Assembly (NCBI RefSeq): GCF_000264905.1
Contig: NW_006763135.1
Span: 1,033,179 to 1,097,178, forward strand
DNA from: Stereum hirsutum FP-91666 SS1
Lineage: Eukaryota; Basidiomycota; Agaricomycetes; Russulales; Stereaceae
DNA: 64,000 bases
Direction: 5' to 3'
Position numbers and translations under genes: made by a program. Shown piece after piece: positions 25,901 to 38,210 of this stretch. The notes under the pieces are model-generated. The model was given only the letters and a program-made list of their open reading frames with translations, was not told the DNA's origin and did not search any database. How positions within the stretch are numbered: position 1 is the stretch's first letter; each line of letters opens with the position of its first letter.

Positions 25901-28900
25901 TTTGCGCGACGGTCGTGGCGTCCATCGATTCCATGACGCTGTTCAGCGTTTTCGTGATGTCATTGCCGGGCTGCTGTTGGAAGACGTCGGTGATTGAAGA
26001 ATCGAGGAACTCATAGCTGGTCGTGGCAGAGTTCTGGTCGATGGTGTAGAAGTAGTCGGTCAGATCGTAGAGGTGATCGTTGTAGATGGCCCAAGTCCTA
26101 TAGGCCACAAGAAAAGTCAAATGTGTTAGGATCCAACAGTAACGAACGAATGAAGGTGATACACTGACTTGGTGTCTGTCGAAGAAGAATCATCGTCGGA
26201 ACTCGTAGCTTGCGATTCAATGGTCGATTTGGTGTACACCAAAGGTCCCTTGATATACTTCTTGATCACAGGCTGGAACGTCGATGTGTACCAATCACTA
26301 TCCGAAAGCTTACTCGACGAATCCGTCGCCAAGGCGCCCGATGTATGTACCGCGGTAGTGACAGTGGCCGTAAAGTTGGCGTACGACAGCGTGAGCGTAT
26401 CGTCGGAGACGAGGTCGGGGCAAGCGAGAATGAGTGGTGGAGGGAAATAGTTCGTAAGATCCTGCCCAGCCAATTCCTCAAGCGTGTCCGAATCGTTACT
26501 GTCCTCGCCGGAGATATCACTGTGCTGGCCTTTAACGAAGTTCGTGATATCGTAGACGTTGCCCTGGATCGCAACCCAATAATCGTTATCACCAGTGTGC
26601 TCGGCCACCTCGTCCACGTTCCACGCCTTGTCGGAATCGGGACAAAGCAAACGGCCGAACTCGACGATGTAGAAGATGATGAAACAGTTCAGGAGGAAGA
26701 TGAGGAGGAAGATGGTGAACTTCTCGCGCCAGGCCAGCCGAACATCCGGGCGTTTCATCCGACCGATATACGTGAGCATGAACGTCGGAATCCACCAAGT
26801 CATGAGCCAGCACACCCGCAGCCACCACTTACGAGCAGTCGTGACAGGCGGGGTGTCGAGCGCCACCTCTTTAGGCACAAGCTCCTTCGTAGCCGCAGGC
26901 GTCGAGGGCATCTCATCGGTGAGACCCTTCTTGTCCGAGCCGTAGTCGTGCCATTGGCCGTCACCTTCATACTGGGGCGTAATGTTGACGTCCGAGTAGC
27001 CCACCGCCGCGTAGCCGGTCGCGGTGTTGGGAGCACGATACTGCGTGCCGTGGCTGCCAGTGCGCGCAAGAAGAAGGTCGTCGGCACTGTCACCATACTC
27101 TTCTCGTCGTGGTGTGGGTGGGTCCTGATGGTCATACTCGGTAGTGTCCTCCGGATATGCGCTCTCACTGTCGTCCACGCCCTCGCCCGACTCCTTCCTG
27201 TCCTTCTCCGAAGCCCGCAGAACATCCTCTACCGACTTCCAGGCGCCGTACGAGAGCCAAATCATCCTATGTCCGAGAACGTAATCCGTCCCTTCCTTCC
27301 ACCCATTCGAAGACGCACATTGTCGAATTCGCTCCTCCTCGGACCCACGCATAGTGGGAACGTAACGGTCGCAGAACGCGAGTTGCTCATAGTCGGCGAC
27401 ATACTCCGTCTTGCGACGGGCGACGATGTCGGGAAGTAGGAGAGAGCGGATCTGAGCCTTCACTCGTCTCTTATCGAACGAATTGGAGGAACCAGAGTCG
27501 TTAGGCCGGATACACGAGACCGTCCATAGTCGTGTGCGGTCGAGAGTGGAGATGATCTCGGAAAGGTTGAAATTGAGCTGAGTCGTGACGGGGTAAACCT
27601 TCGTAGGGTCGAGATGGGGGTGCTCCTCCACTGTGGGAGAGCTCGAGCCGGAGGCAGGAACGGGGGTTGGATGACGCAACGGCCGCGAGGAGACCTGTGC
27701 CTGAACAATGGCGTTTTCGTCCTTGCTATGCTTCTCCGCGGCGAGTGACGGTCCGGAAAACAATTTGGAAACGAACGAATCGGATGAAGAGCGAAGGAGA
27801 GTGACGAAGGCGGAGTCCAGCATGTCCGTGTCCTTCTCCACGAAATCGGTGGTCTCGTAATTGCAGGGACCCGCGTAGTGATTGATACCAAACGTATTCG
27901 CGTCGGCACCGGTGCTGGCGACGAAGGATGCATGACCGCCGCACTTCGACACAATTTCCTGCAGCAGGTCCTCGTCCCTCTTGTCGCCGCTCTTGCCCGA
28001 CTTGAACGACGAGCACGCCTTGTTCATCACCCCCAACATTCCCGCGGGCTTCTTGTGCGCCCGTTCATTAAGCTGAGCACCACGAATAAGCTCGATGCAG
28101 GCCGAGTTATCCATGACAGTGATGGCTGGAAGTGAGATGCCATCGCCAACGAGGTGTCCGTTGTAGCCCACACTATCTTCGAAGATATTCCGCACAACAT
28201 AAGAATGAACCATCTCGTCTTGGAAGTTGATGCAGAACTCGTCGAACCCGTTCTGACCGTAGGCGTGGATGAGAGGAGCATTGAACATCATCGAAGCAGT
28301 CGAGGCGGGCCCACGGGATTGGAACCCAGGCTGGTCAAGGAGCACGACCTGAGTGTGCGGGGGCGGGTCCGAAGCGCTCGGGGCCACGCGGTGGTTGGCG
28401 GTCTCAACGACGAATGCGAATAGGATGGCGTACAAGTCGCGAACGAAATGATCTCGTTGTGCTGCGCTTTGTTGGGCGTTCATCAGAACGGTGTAGAGCT
28501 CCTTGCGGACGTAACTCGTCTTGTTTGTCAGCGTCTGGGCTAGGTCCTCCGAAGGCACACCGAGCAAACGGGCGGCGTGATCGAGGACGAGGACGTTCGC
28601 CACGTAGGCAGAGGCGTCCTTATAGTCGCCGTCACCGAACTGAAGGTTCCCGAGGAGGAGAATGGCGACAATGAGGCTGAAAACAGCGGAGATGTGCTTC
28701 GCCTTGAAACCCAACGTCCGCAACGCCACACGCAAATCCTCCATAGCGATTGAATCGTCGCTGAACGGCCCTGAAGGAAGACGATAGCAACCTGATGAAG
28801 CGAGGAGGGCATAGTCCGAAGGATCCTCCAGGTTGAACGCATCCCGCTCGGCAGGCGTGGCGCCCGCCAGGAGCTGGTAGAATATGTGGTACGTTCGCTC

Positions 28901-29612
28901 TTCGTGACTGAGCCTATTAAGGCGTGATTTGTCGAGACCATACGTGAGAACCTTCGCGCCACTGAGACGACCCCGCTCATTGAAGTGCAGCTCGAAGTAT
29001 CGACCGTGGCGTGAGGCGTTCGGGTTGAGAAGGGTCTTGGCGTTGCCGAACGCATCGAGAACAGGAGCGAGAGCCCTGACCTGCTCTGCGAGCTTCAACT
29101 CGCGCTTGGAGTGTGTCGAGAGTCGAAGGATTTGGTTGATGAGCAGGTCACGACTGAATGACTTCCCGGAGCCTGTGATTCCTCTGAACGTGGCGGCATT
29201 AAGCCCGCTGGTTTCCAGTGGCCAAGGCGAGAAAGGAGACATACCGGAAAACGACCGCCTGAGACTCTGTCCGCCTCCGCATGAGCAAATACACTTTGGC
29301 CGCGAGATCATAGAGATGGGGTGGTAATGGTTGCGAGGAGCCAGTGAGTGGGAGGGAAGTGTCCTTGTAACACCGCTCCTCGTACTCTTGTGCGCTGACA
29401 TCGTTGGTGTTCGCCAAAGCTTTGTAGGGGTTGACGACGACTAGGTGGGATGAGTTAAGTCTGCTATAAGGTAGGTCAGCTCTAAAGCGAGCCTGGAGAA
29501 CGGCGAGAATGGCATCGTCGGAGGGGTAAACGGTCGCAGACGCGGAAGAAGAAACGAGGTCGACGAGGTCGCCAGAGTTGACGGCCGGAGACGACGACGA
29601 GGAAGAGGCCAT
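22978..29612 (-). CDS. Chitin synthase with myosin motor-like domain (class V/VII)
   Basis: Polymerises UDP-GlcNAc into cell-wall chitin at the plasma membrane of growing tips. The first exon (from 29612) opens the myosin-like head; the P-loop appears as GITGSGKS after splicing at about 29190, instead of canonical GESGSGKT, and a switch II-like LLDQPGFQS lies near 28330. Then come hydrophobic segments, a cytochrome-b5-like block ([19 protein letters not shown]), the glycosyltransferase core ([58 protein letters not shown]), catalytic [11 protein letters not shown] and QRRRW (about 24490-24600), multiple C-terminal membrane helices, a Gly/Met/Pro-rich linker, and a DEK-C domain ending [17 protein letters not shown]. 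Roughly 1,950 residues, usual for the class. Several introns, mostly in the C-terminal half. The myosin head has probably lost much ATPase function, as known for some fungal members, but that cannot be judged here. Confidence 0.95.
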
Positions 29613-29963
29613 GGCCGTCGAGAAGAAAGAAAGGAGAGAAGAGTGCGCCGGGCGCTGTCGAGGCTGGCAGCGACGAAGACCCTGGCTGGCTGGCTTGGGA
29701 AGAGAATCGAATCGGACGTGTGGGTGTGGTCCTTGCCCAACCCGTCATCCCCTCGCTCTCCCCACGCGGCATTCTCCGGTCGCTCTAAAGCTGCCGCAAC
29801 GGCGACGGTCTCCCTTCCCGCATCGCAGTACTGCCCAGGAAACAACCATCACATTTCTTTTTCGGAAAAACAAACGGGTTCTAAGTGCTACATGCGTGGA
29901 ACTTAGGGGTACGACGAAAACAGACACAGAAAGAAATGTCCCATGGATATCACATCGCACAAA
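29613..29963. other. Intergenic between CHS and SEC27
   Basis: 351 bp upstream of the chitin synthase start and downstream of the SEC27 stop. Contains no gene; overlapping ORFs on both strands lack features. Confidence 0.5.
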
Positions 29964-32900
29964 TCACGACTCCTCCTCATCCTCCTCAACAACCCCGTTC
30001 GGGACATTTTCTGACTCTGCTCCAGGTAGTCAGCGGGACATGGTTAGATATCATGACGGACAGGAGCAGTATCAATGTTGCGCACCTGCATGTGCGTCTC
30101 CGTTGATGGCGGGTGCCTCAACATGCACAGGCGAGTCCTGCTCGTCTGCCGCTGGCTCGTCGCCACCCTGCTCCTCACGCCTCAACGCCTCCTCCCAGCC
30201 CTCCTCGAACAGATCAGCCTGCTCGTCTGGCGACGCGATGGCAGCTGCAATCTTTGGGCGGTTCTTAGCCTTCAAGTCTCCGCGCCATGCTTCCACCACT
30301 CTCGGCACATGGCTGTGGTGCATCGATGTCAGCCATCAAATCAAGACACGCGGATTGAAACCAGGTTTTTGAAACGTACCTAGGGGCATAAGTACGCGCG
30401 AACATGGCTGCTTCAGGTATACGTTGTGTCTTCACCAAAATGTCAATGCAACCCTTCGTGTCCGCCAGCTGGAAGAGCGTAGCGAACGCGATGTTGTTCT
30501 GGCCCTTTTCGCCTATCCGGGGAGTAAATCATCAGTGTCAGAGGCGTGACAATGCGACGGCGCTGACGAGACACGTACTCGCTTTGGCGGCCAGGTCTTC
30601 CAGCCCGCTCCTGTCACCCGTTGAGAGCAGTAGCAGCATCAATGCGCCGAGATCGTTCGCCTTGTCAAAGCACTCCTTCGCGAGATCGAACCGCCACACA
30701 GCAAGCGCGCGATCTCCGACCGCCTTCCACTTGGACTCCGCCTCGGTCTCTGGTACCCCCCGCACAATCTCAAGCGCAGAGTCCAAATCATCCAACTGCA
30801 ACGACAGGTCGAATTTGTGGTCCGGGTCGGTCGTCACCTGGAGCGCGAGCTCCTTGAGGTCTGTGGCGTGACGAAACTCATCAGTCAGCGGATCTGTGGC
30901 GCGTTCCAGTCAAGCGAGAACAGACCTCGGCCCTCAAGGAATCTTGCGACCTTGTTCCGTTGGTCCTTTGGAACCGTGGGCAAGATCTCAGCAGCCGCGT
31001 CCATGTCACCGCGCAGCACCGCCGTCTGGTACTCGATTACGCTCAAAGCCAGCGCGTAGCCATATACGTTCATGTCTTTGTCGGCAACATAAACTCGGTT
31101 GTGGGCAGGAATGTATCCGAGTAACGACATCGGCCTACACTCACGTTTAGCAGAAATAATCGTAGAGATGACAAAAACGCTTACCTGTCAAAGTTTGTGA
31201 TGGAATACGACTCATTGCCAACGAAGTAGTTGAGGCGGTTGGCGGCATTGGTGTAGATGAAGCAGTCGCCAATCCACTTCGCGGTGCGGACGCTATGACC
31301 AGGTCAGAGAGTGAACGCAACAATTCAAAATAGTGAATACACACCTTTCGGGAACTTCAGCAATGACCTCGAACGCTTCCTCAACACCTTCATCACCAAT
31401 ATCCGCGCCTTCCTCAAGTTTAGCATTATACGCATCTCGGTCGAAACGAAGAATATAGAACGATTCTTCGGCCGCGACCGCCACAAGCGTGCCGGTACTC
31501 GACCAGTACAGCTAATCAAGAATAGCATGCCCGAATTAGATAGGATGCCACGCAGTCGATTTCTTGAGAACTCACGCTCTTCGACTCAACGTCGATCCTC
31601 CGCACAATCTCTCCACTCTCCCAATCCCAAAACAGAACGAACCCATTTCCGCGAGCCCCGAGCAAAGTCCCACCATGTAACGACTCGATGCCCCACGAGC
31701 CCGCGCCCTTCATGCCCGGCCCACCACGCTCCCTGAAGTTCTTGTACACCCTCACCTTCAGCTTACCCTCCAAAACGGCATACGTATTTGAGTCTCCTGC
31801 CCACGCGAAGGAACTTCCGTTGCCGAACGACTTGTTCCGCCACGCGAGAGCAGTGTAGTTGATGTATTCGCCGTCACCCACGACGGTAACGAACCGGCCG
31901 TTCGGAGAGTGCGTGAGAGATGTGGGGAATATTTCGGTGGAGCCCAGTTCCTTGATGGACAGGGATATGCGGGAACCTTCGGTGAAGCCCTCGTCCGAGA
32001 CCGTTTGGAGGTTGGCAGAGAGGACGGAGTTATTGCGGGTGTATATGAGCTTTCCGGAGGGGTCCATCGAGAATGTTGGCTCGTCGCGACCAAGCTACAC
32101 CGAGCGATTGAGAATTTGTTACTTGTACAATGCCATTGAAAGCAAACACATACCTTGATGACCACCGAACCCTCATCGAATCCGACGGCCACTTCGTTAG
32201 ACTCCTTCCGCACGGCAATGCACCAAGCACGCTCTAAGCCGTAGCTCAGGGTGTTCTCCAAACGATATGTTCCACTGTTCCAGATCTTCACAGTCCCGTC
32301 CTCGCTACCACTGATGACAATAGGGAGGTTGGGATGGAACACGGCGAATGAGACGTTGTTCGTGTGGCTCTCCATAGTCTGCACGCAGCTCTTGCTGAGG
32401 TAGTCCCATATTTTGACCGTCTTGTCGTCGCCGGTAGTGACAAGGTATGGCTTGTCCGCACCAGGGTAGAACTCGACATAGTTGACGCCCTTGTCGTGCG
32501 CCTCCATGGTGAAGTTAGGAACAGGAGCGCCGAGAGACCAGATCTTGACGGTACGGTCGAGACATGCAGACGCGAAGGTATTGGCATCCTTCGGATTGAT
32601 GGCAATGTTCATAATATAATGCGTATGGCCTTCATACGACTATAGCACCACCTTCATCAGTATACCGCAGTTTCGTGTGTGGCGATAGAAACTGAAATGG
32701 CAGACGCACCTGAATGCACTTCCATTGCTTATCCCAGTCCCAAGCCTTGATCGTCATATCATCACTCCCGGTGAGCACAATGCTCGCACTAGGATGCACC
32801 GTAAGGCATCGAATGTAGTCCGGGTGCGCTTCGAATGCGGTGACCTTTTCGTGCGTGTTGTAATTGAAGACGCGTAGCTGGAAGTCGTCCGAGCCCGCGA

Positions 32901-33166
32901 CGAACCAGTTCTTCCGCGCAATGAAGCGACAGCACCGGACGGGAACCTCAGCAACCTCAAACGTCTTGACGAGGGCACCAGTTTCGTGGTTGTAAATGTT
33001 GACGGTGCCGTTGTAGAGACCTGCAAGGAGCCATGGTTCCGTAGGGTGGAAGTCGACGGCCTTGACGCGGTCTGACCGATTGAATTGTTTTCGCTGTGGG
33101 CACCGTGGTATTAGAATATTTGATGAGGATACGTTATATTCGACTCACTGTCACGTCCAGCAACAT
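29964..33166 (-). CDS. SEC27: COPI coatomer subunit beta-prime
   Basis: WD40 scaffold of the COPI coat that carries cargo from the Golgi back to the ER. The first exon is tiny, MLLDVT at 33166-33149, spliced to [22 protein letters not shown] repeats follow on the minus strand: [67 protein letters not shown]. Then the second propeller ([21 protein letters not shown] [33 protein letters not shown]) and the alpha-solenoid with [17 protein letters not shown]. The last exon after a 29980-30070 intron ends [17 protein letters not shown], an acidic tail common to the family. Without that splice the reading ends earlier at HAGAQH. About 830 residues. It sits tandem to the chitin synthase, same strand. 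Confidence 0.95.
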
Positions 33167-34168
33167 TAGGACAGCGCGGGCGGGGTATACTTTGTGGACG
33201 GGATGGATGAGGTCTGTTACTGCCACTCGGAAAGGAAAGCTTGTAAACGTGGCGTGGCCAGCTCGCGTTTCGCCACCGTCCCCCCTGCAACACGTCCATC
33301 ACCATCTTCTATCTATATTCACCAAAAACTGTTCTGGATATTTGAGCCGCGTCTTTCAATATGTTATCCCACGATGAGCAGTCTGCCATTTCTGGGAACT
33401 TTATGGTACGCATCAACACGGGTCTAAGGCTAATAACCAGGATCCCTCCATAGCACTTTGCCTCTGTGCGCAAGGTTAGCTCAAGGTTAGCTGCTGTGTC
33501 TTCGGTCGTATGGAAGGCTGGAACATGAGCTTTGCATCTTGAAGAGACACACAGCAACACCTCACTATCTTCCTCATTCTGGGCTCGATCCCTCCTATGC
33601 TGTGTATCTACCACGCTTGTGATCATCCTGCTGGTCGCGCTCTTTTCATCTCAGGACGGACCGGATCAGGTCGACGACCAACAACTTTCAGGCAAGATTT
33701 CAACCACCCTATGACTTTGTAGTCAGTACGATGCGCGTTTTGTCAGTACACTGTGGGCTTTTTATCGTTGGAGGTTTTCTTCATGGACCTGTTCTCCAAC
33801 TTCTTCTGGGTACCACTTTCCACTGCGCGAAGGATTGCATCTCGTGTAGAACACGCATTACTGATCACTTCGTATTCACTTCGTCACCACACGTGTATGT
33901 CGGCACCCTCTTCTTTGGAATGGAGTGCTCTCGTACTGTACCTCCATCTATGCCGGAAAGTAGAGGCGGCGCGCCTCAACGGTCATGCATCCTGCAGGCA
34001 CCCCACTCCCTTGATAATGAGGCCTCGCTTTGCTCACTGCGCCCTCGTTCGTCTCTTCAGACTCCCATCTCATCACTTGCGCAGGCCTGGTGCTTCACCT
34101 CAGACAAACTCTTCACTTGATTTCTTTCTTTCACATTCCAACTTTTTGTCTATTCTATTCTGCCCGTC
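33167..34168. other. Divergent intergenic region, SEC27 / WW-like gene
   Basis: About 1 kb between divergent start codons. Overlapping plus-strand ORFs at 33731-34308 are Ser/Leu-rich without motif support. A pyrimidine-rich tract at about 34105-34160 sits just before the ATG of the plus gene, a common fungal promoter feature. Confidence 0.5.
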
Positions 34169-37100
34169 ATGTCGGCCGACACTCGCAACCCAAGAACGTT
34201 CCGCTCTCGTATGGGCTCCGTAGGCTCTGTCCTACGACGAAGCTCTTCCTTTGGCTTCCCTCGACCCTCTTCACCCTCGAGAAGCTCCTCCGAGGCTGGA
34301 TCCGTTAGGTCTTCCGTTGGTTCTTCTCTCAAGGTCGACTCGACCAACCTCGCCACCCCGGGCGTCAATGCCTCTCACACCATACCGAGCCCTGTACCAG
34401 AATCCCCTGCCGTCGATCCAAGCCCAGCGTCAAAGGCTTCTGCCGACAAGCCTGCTCCAGAGGCAGCTCCAGAGGCAGATCCAACTCCACCCTCACCTTC
34501 AGTCGAAGCCACCCCCAGACAGACGCAGCCCATTGACATCCCGAGCCCAAGAGAGCAGCCCGCTGAGGAGCACCCAGAACCTTTGACTTCAGAACATCCG
34601 ATCTCAGAGACTCCTGCGCAGATGAGTCAGGCAACGAGCCCCACGAAGACTATTGAGGAGCAATCCCCGCCGGGCCCGGAAGTTCATGTCCAGCCCGCAA
34701 CGGCAGAGCAAACACCCATGACCTCACCCATACCCCCGCAGTCCCAAGTACACGCGCCTTCCATGTCGTCAAGGGATACGTCGATGTCAAGTGTCGCTCG
34801 TGCAGCCGTCAATCCTCCCCGCGCCCAGCCTCCTGCCGAACCAAAGGCGCAGCCACAAGGCCAACCTCCCGCCGAAGGCCTACACGAGCGGCCCCTTGAG
34901 CATAATCCCTGGTCTTCGTCCGCCGCCAATAGTTCTGGCTACTTCGGCCAACAAGACTCGTCGTCCGCCAACGCGCCCACCAACGTTGACATTCCATCCA
35001 CAAGCGACCTTGGACACGAGGAATTTACGAGTACTCAGACGACACCTCGTCAGAGCGACGAGCGCCACCCATATCCCAGTGTTCAGCAGGCTATGATAGG
35101 GAGGAGGTCTTCCGTCAGTGTGGGCAGGAAGCCGAGGGCCAGGGGCTCGACCGTGTCGTCTCAGGCAGGTCCAGTGCTGCCTCCTGGAATCAACGGTAGG
35201 GATTCTGCGAATGTTAGTCGGTCGTCGCTGGCGCTCTCGGAGGATCAGGATGCTAAGGACGACCAGGGCAAGCGTATTTTGATCGTCGAGCAGCGTGGTC
35301 GTGACCCTAGACCCTCGCGTGTTATGCGGTTGGTCATTTTCATTTCTTTCATCCGTTTCAAGGTTCCTCATACGGCTATGTAGCGTCTTCGGTCAAGATC
35401 CATTCGCAGACCCAGAGGACCCCGTCGTTGTGCTTCCGCGATCGGATAGTCCGGTGAACATGCCTGAGTACGCTTCTCGTCCCCCTGTTGTTGATTGCTC
35501 TGGATTAACACACACATCCTCGTAGACCGTCCGTGATTAACTCGCCGACTCACCCACCAGAACAAGCGAGTGCAACGGTTATGCCTAAGCCAAAGACGGA
35601 AGAGCCCGTGTTCTCAAGGTGAGTTTGATACAGGTTGCTTCTCGTCAACAGTCTATCTTTGACACCGTGCTAGGCCGTTTTTCAATGTAGCGGATAATGC
35701 TCCTCATCCACCAGAACAAGCGAGTGCAACGGTCATGCCTAAGCCAAAGACGGAAGAGCCCGTGTTCTCAAGGTAAGTTGATGCCGCTTGCTTCTCGTCA
35801 ACAGTGCATATTTGACACTGTACCAGGCCTTTTTTCAATGTAGCGGATAATGCTCCAAGCACCGGCATTCCCCCTCCCACCATTCCCCCTCCTACTACGA
35901 TGCCGGTCCCTGACAATGCCGGTTATGACACCGAGTGAGCAGACGTCCTCCCTTGCTCCCCGCCCGCATATATTGAAACTAATCGTGCCATAGCGAGACA
36001 AGGCCTCTTCTCGGTCGCTCATCCTCGACGATGGTTCCCGATTATGGTAAAGACCCTGAGCATGAACCTGCCCACCCCGTCACCGTCTACTTCCAACCCG
36101 GCAACAGCTCCATCTGGCCCACACCCGCTCGTAACTTCGAAGCGTTCGGATGGAAGGAGATTATGCTCCCCGATAGCAGCTTCTACTACTCTCACCCCGA
36201 CTTGCACGTCACGACCGACATCGATATGAGGAACTACGTGAAGATGGAGGCGGTCACTGCGTATCTTGGGGGACGTGATACGGATGATCAAGGAGTTCTG
36301 CCTTCAGAGGGGTGGGAGTTGTGGCTGAAGGATGCGGCATTATCGAAGGATGAGTTCATTCCTGGGAGGGCTTGGGTGAACCACGCCAAGCGTGTCATTT
36401 CTCTTGAGAAGCCCGTTGTGGAGACGAGCGAGGTGCATGTCTTTGACGAGAGCCGTGAGTTCTATGTTGTTTCACTTTTGACTTCAAACCGATATAACTG
36501 AACGTCATAAACAAGGTCTCGACATGGAGCATCGATACTGGTCTTATATCGAAGCACACCCAGCCCATGCCCCTCTTCCCCCGAGTGCGGCGTCGGAGGC
36601 CATCAACATCTTACAATGGTCGTACGCAGGTCAGTATCATTCTCGTCGCGACTACCTGCTGTTTTCCTGACTTAGCGCTTGTCAGACCGTCTGCTTCCAT
36701 CTTCCAAGCTTGCACTTCCGCCGTTCAGTCAAGAGGAATGCCAGGAATTAATGAGCTTGCTTCGGTCTCTTGAAGGTGCGCCGTGATCATTCCGCCACAC
36801 TACTGTGTCGTGCTCATTCATGTATATACAGGTCCTGCGAATCAGTACGACATGCAGGCCGCCATTCGCACCCGCATGATAGCCAAGATCCTCCTCCGTA
36901 TCAGTAAGTCGAATATCGGATTCCTCCCTATCCTTTGTTCATTGTCTATTCGAACAGCGGCGTGGCGTTTGGGCTCTCCCAGTTCCCCGAAGGATTCTTC
37001 AGCCGGCTCGTCGAAGACCAACGGGCATATCGAGCGCCGCATCCCTTTTCGAAGGACCATCCTTGACTTCGTAATCTCTATCGTATGCCTCGGCGTTCCC

Positions 37101-37746
37101 TACCTCTTCGTGGAACGTTCGCGTTACCACCGGGGTGACCACGAAAGCGGATCACGACCAAGCTCTGCTGGACCCATGCTCGTTATCGGAAGTTGTGCTT
37201 GTTTGATCGTGAGTGCAATAGTGCTTTTCCCTCTCGTTACGGCCAGATGTCTGACCCCAGTTCTCTTGCCTTCCAGGCTGCCGTCATCCTCAGCGCATCG
37301 GTCACGCTCATCTCACTGCCTGGGCTAGACGATTTCGCTCGTCTCGCAGGATTCATGGCCATCATCCTTTCGGCCTCGAGTATGTGCTCCTCCATCGTGG
37401 CCCTCCTGCGTTACAACTCCGACATCGGGCGCCACCACTCGACGTTCGTTGGAGAAGGCATGATCCTCGTCACGGTAAATAGCCTTTTCCTCTGTAACGA
37501 AGAGAAACTGACCTTCTTGATTTCTTTTTGTAGAGACGCAGCCTTTTGTTATCCCTTCCCCTCGTGTTCCTCATATGGGCAATCGTGGCATTCATCACCG
37601 GTATCACTTTGTACGCTTTCCGAGGGATGGACATCACCAACGTCGGCACCGTGGCTCGTCATTTCGAGCCTTATACGCGTTGGGCGGTGCTCGGTGTGAT
37701 TGGAGGATTCGTATTCATCACGACTGTATTGTTGATTCGTTGGTAA
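34169..37746 (+). CDS. WW-like domain and multi-TM basidiomycete protein
   Basis: Family restricted, as far as I know, to basidiomycetes and of unknown function. The first exon encodes some 390 residues of disorder rich in Pro, Ser, Glu and Ala, starting MSADTRNPRTFRSRMGSVG. After short exons comes a WW-like block, GWKEIMLPDSSFYYSHPD then VTTDIDM (near 36150-36230), followed by helical HRYWSYIEAHPAHAPLPP and LPPFSQEECQELMSLL. The C-terminal third has four or five membrane spans: RRTILDFVISIVCLGVPYL, AAVILSASVTLISLPGL, LAGFMAIILSASSMCS, VFLIWAIVAFITGITLYA and WAVLGVIGGFVFITTVLL. It ends LIRW at 37746. About 12 exons; phases fit. One exon is tandemly duplicated (see separate entry). The start is the first ATG after a CT-rich tract. 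Confidence 0.75.
35554..35860 (+). repeat. Tandem duplication of an exon plus its intron, about 154 bp unit
   Basis: The segment from 35554 recurs from 35708. The first 66 bases (CCACCAGAACAAGCGAGTGC onward) differ at a single site, T to C. The intron that follows (TTGCTTCTCGTCAACAGT) and the next exon start (TTTTTCAATGTAGCGGATAA) are also repeated, with a few differences. Both copies stay in frame in the spliced reading, so the protein contains PPEQASATVMPKPKTEEPVF twice. The introns are less similar than the exons, in keeping with a recent event. Confidence 0.9.
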
Positions 37747-38210
37747 ACTTGACCCCGCCTCATCTGAACCATCTCCAGGGTTGACAAGGGTTGAGGGCTG
37801 TGCCCTGGAAGCGTTTTCTGCTTGCTATTTATGTGTACGACCGTATGTACTGCTGTCACCCATGCTCTCGTGTATGTTCTGCGGTATGCCCCTATTCTAG
37901 CGCCGTGTTAGATGTTGTATGTCGTTCTTTGTATGTCACTCTTTGCTCTGTCTGAATCTGATGAGCCACGCATACGCCACAACAGGGTTGCCTATAAACC
38001 TAACCCTGAACTGGGGTGTTTCTGACCTTGCAAGAAAGCTGCAATTGTCGTGGCCGACCACAGTATCCTTTGCCCTCTTCTGCCTTCGTGTACTAGTCTG
38101 TGCGTGGAGAACCTGGACGGGTCGTAGTTTCTATCTACCTCGGAATTGTCTTTGGTTGCATTGCTACTGCTAGCGCGTCTTACGGTCATTGGATTCAAAT
38201 AAGACACCTG
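37747..38210. other. Intergenic, tandem plus-strand genes
   Basis: 464 bp 3' flank of the WW-like gene and promoter of RCE1. No gene seen. Confidence 0.5.

Noticed and set aside
26210..27439. 409-codon plus-strand ORF
   Set aside because: It lies antisense to the chitin synthase large exon; the codon pattern of the real gene leaves the opposite frame open. No motif found.
33731..34308. Overlapping plus-strand ORFs (129, 156 and 92 codons)
   Set aside because: Ser/Leu/His-rich frames in a pyrimidine-rich promoter; they overlap the real start of the WW-like gene in another frame.
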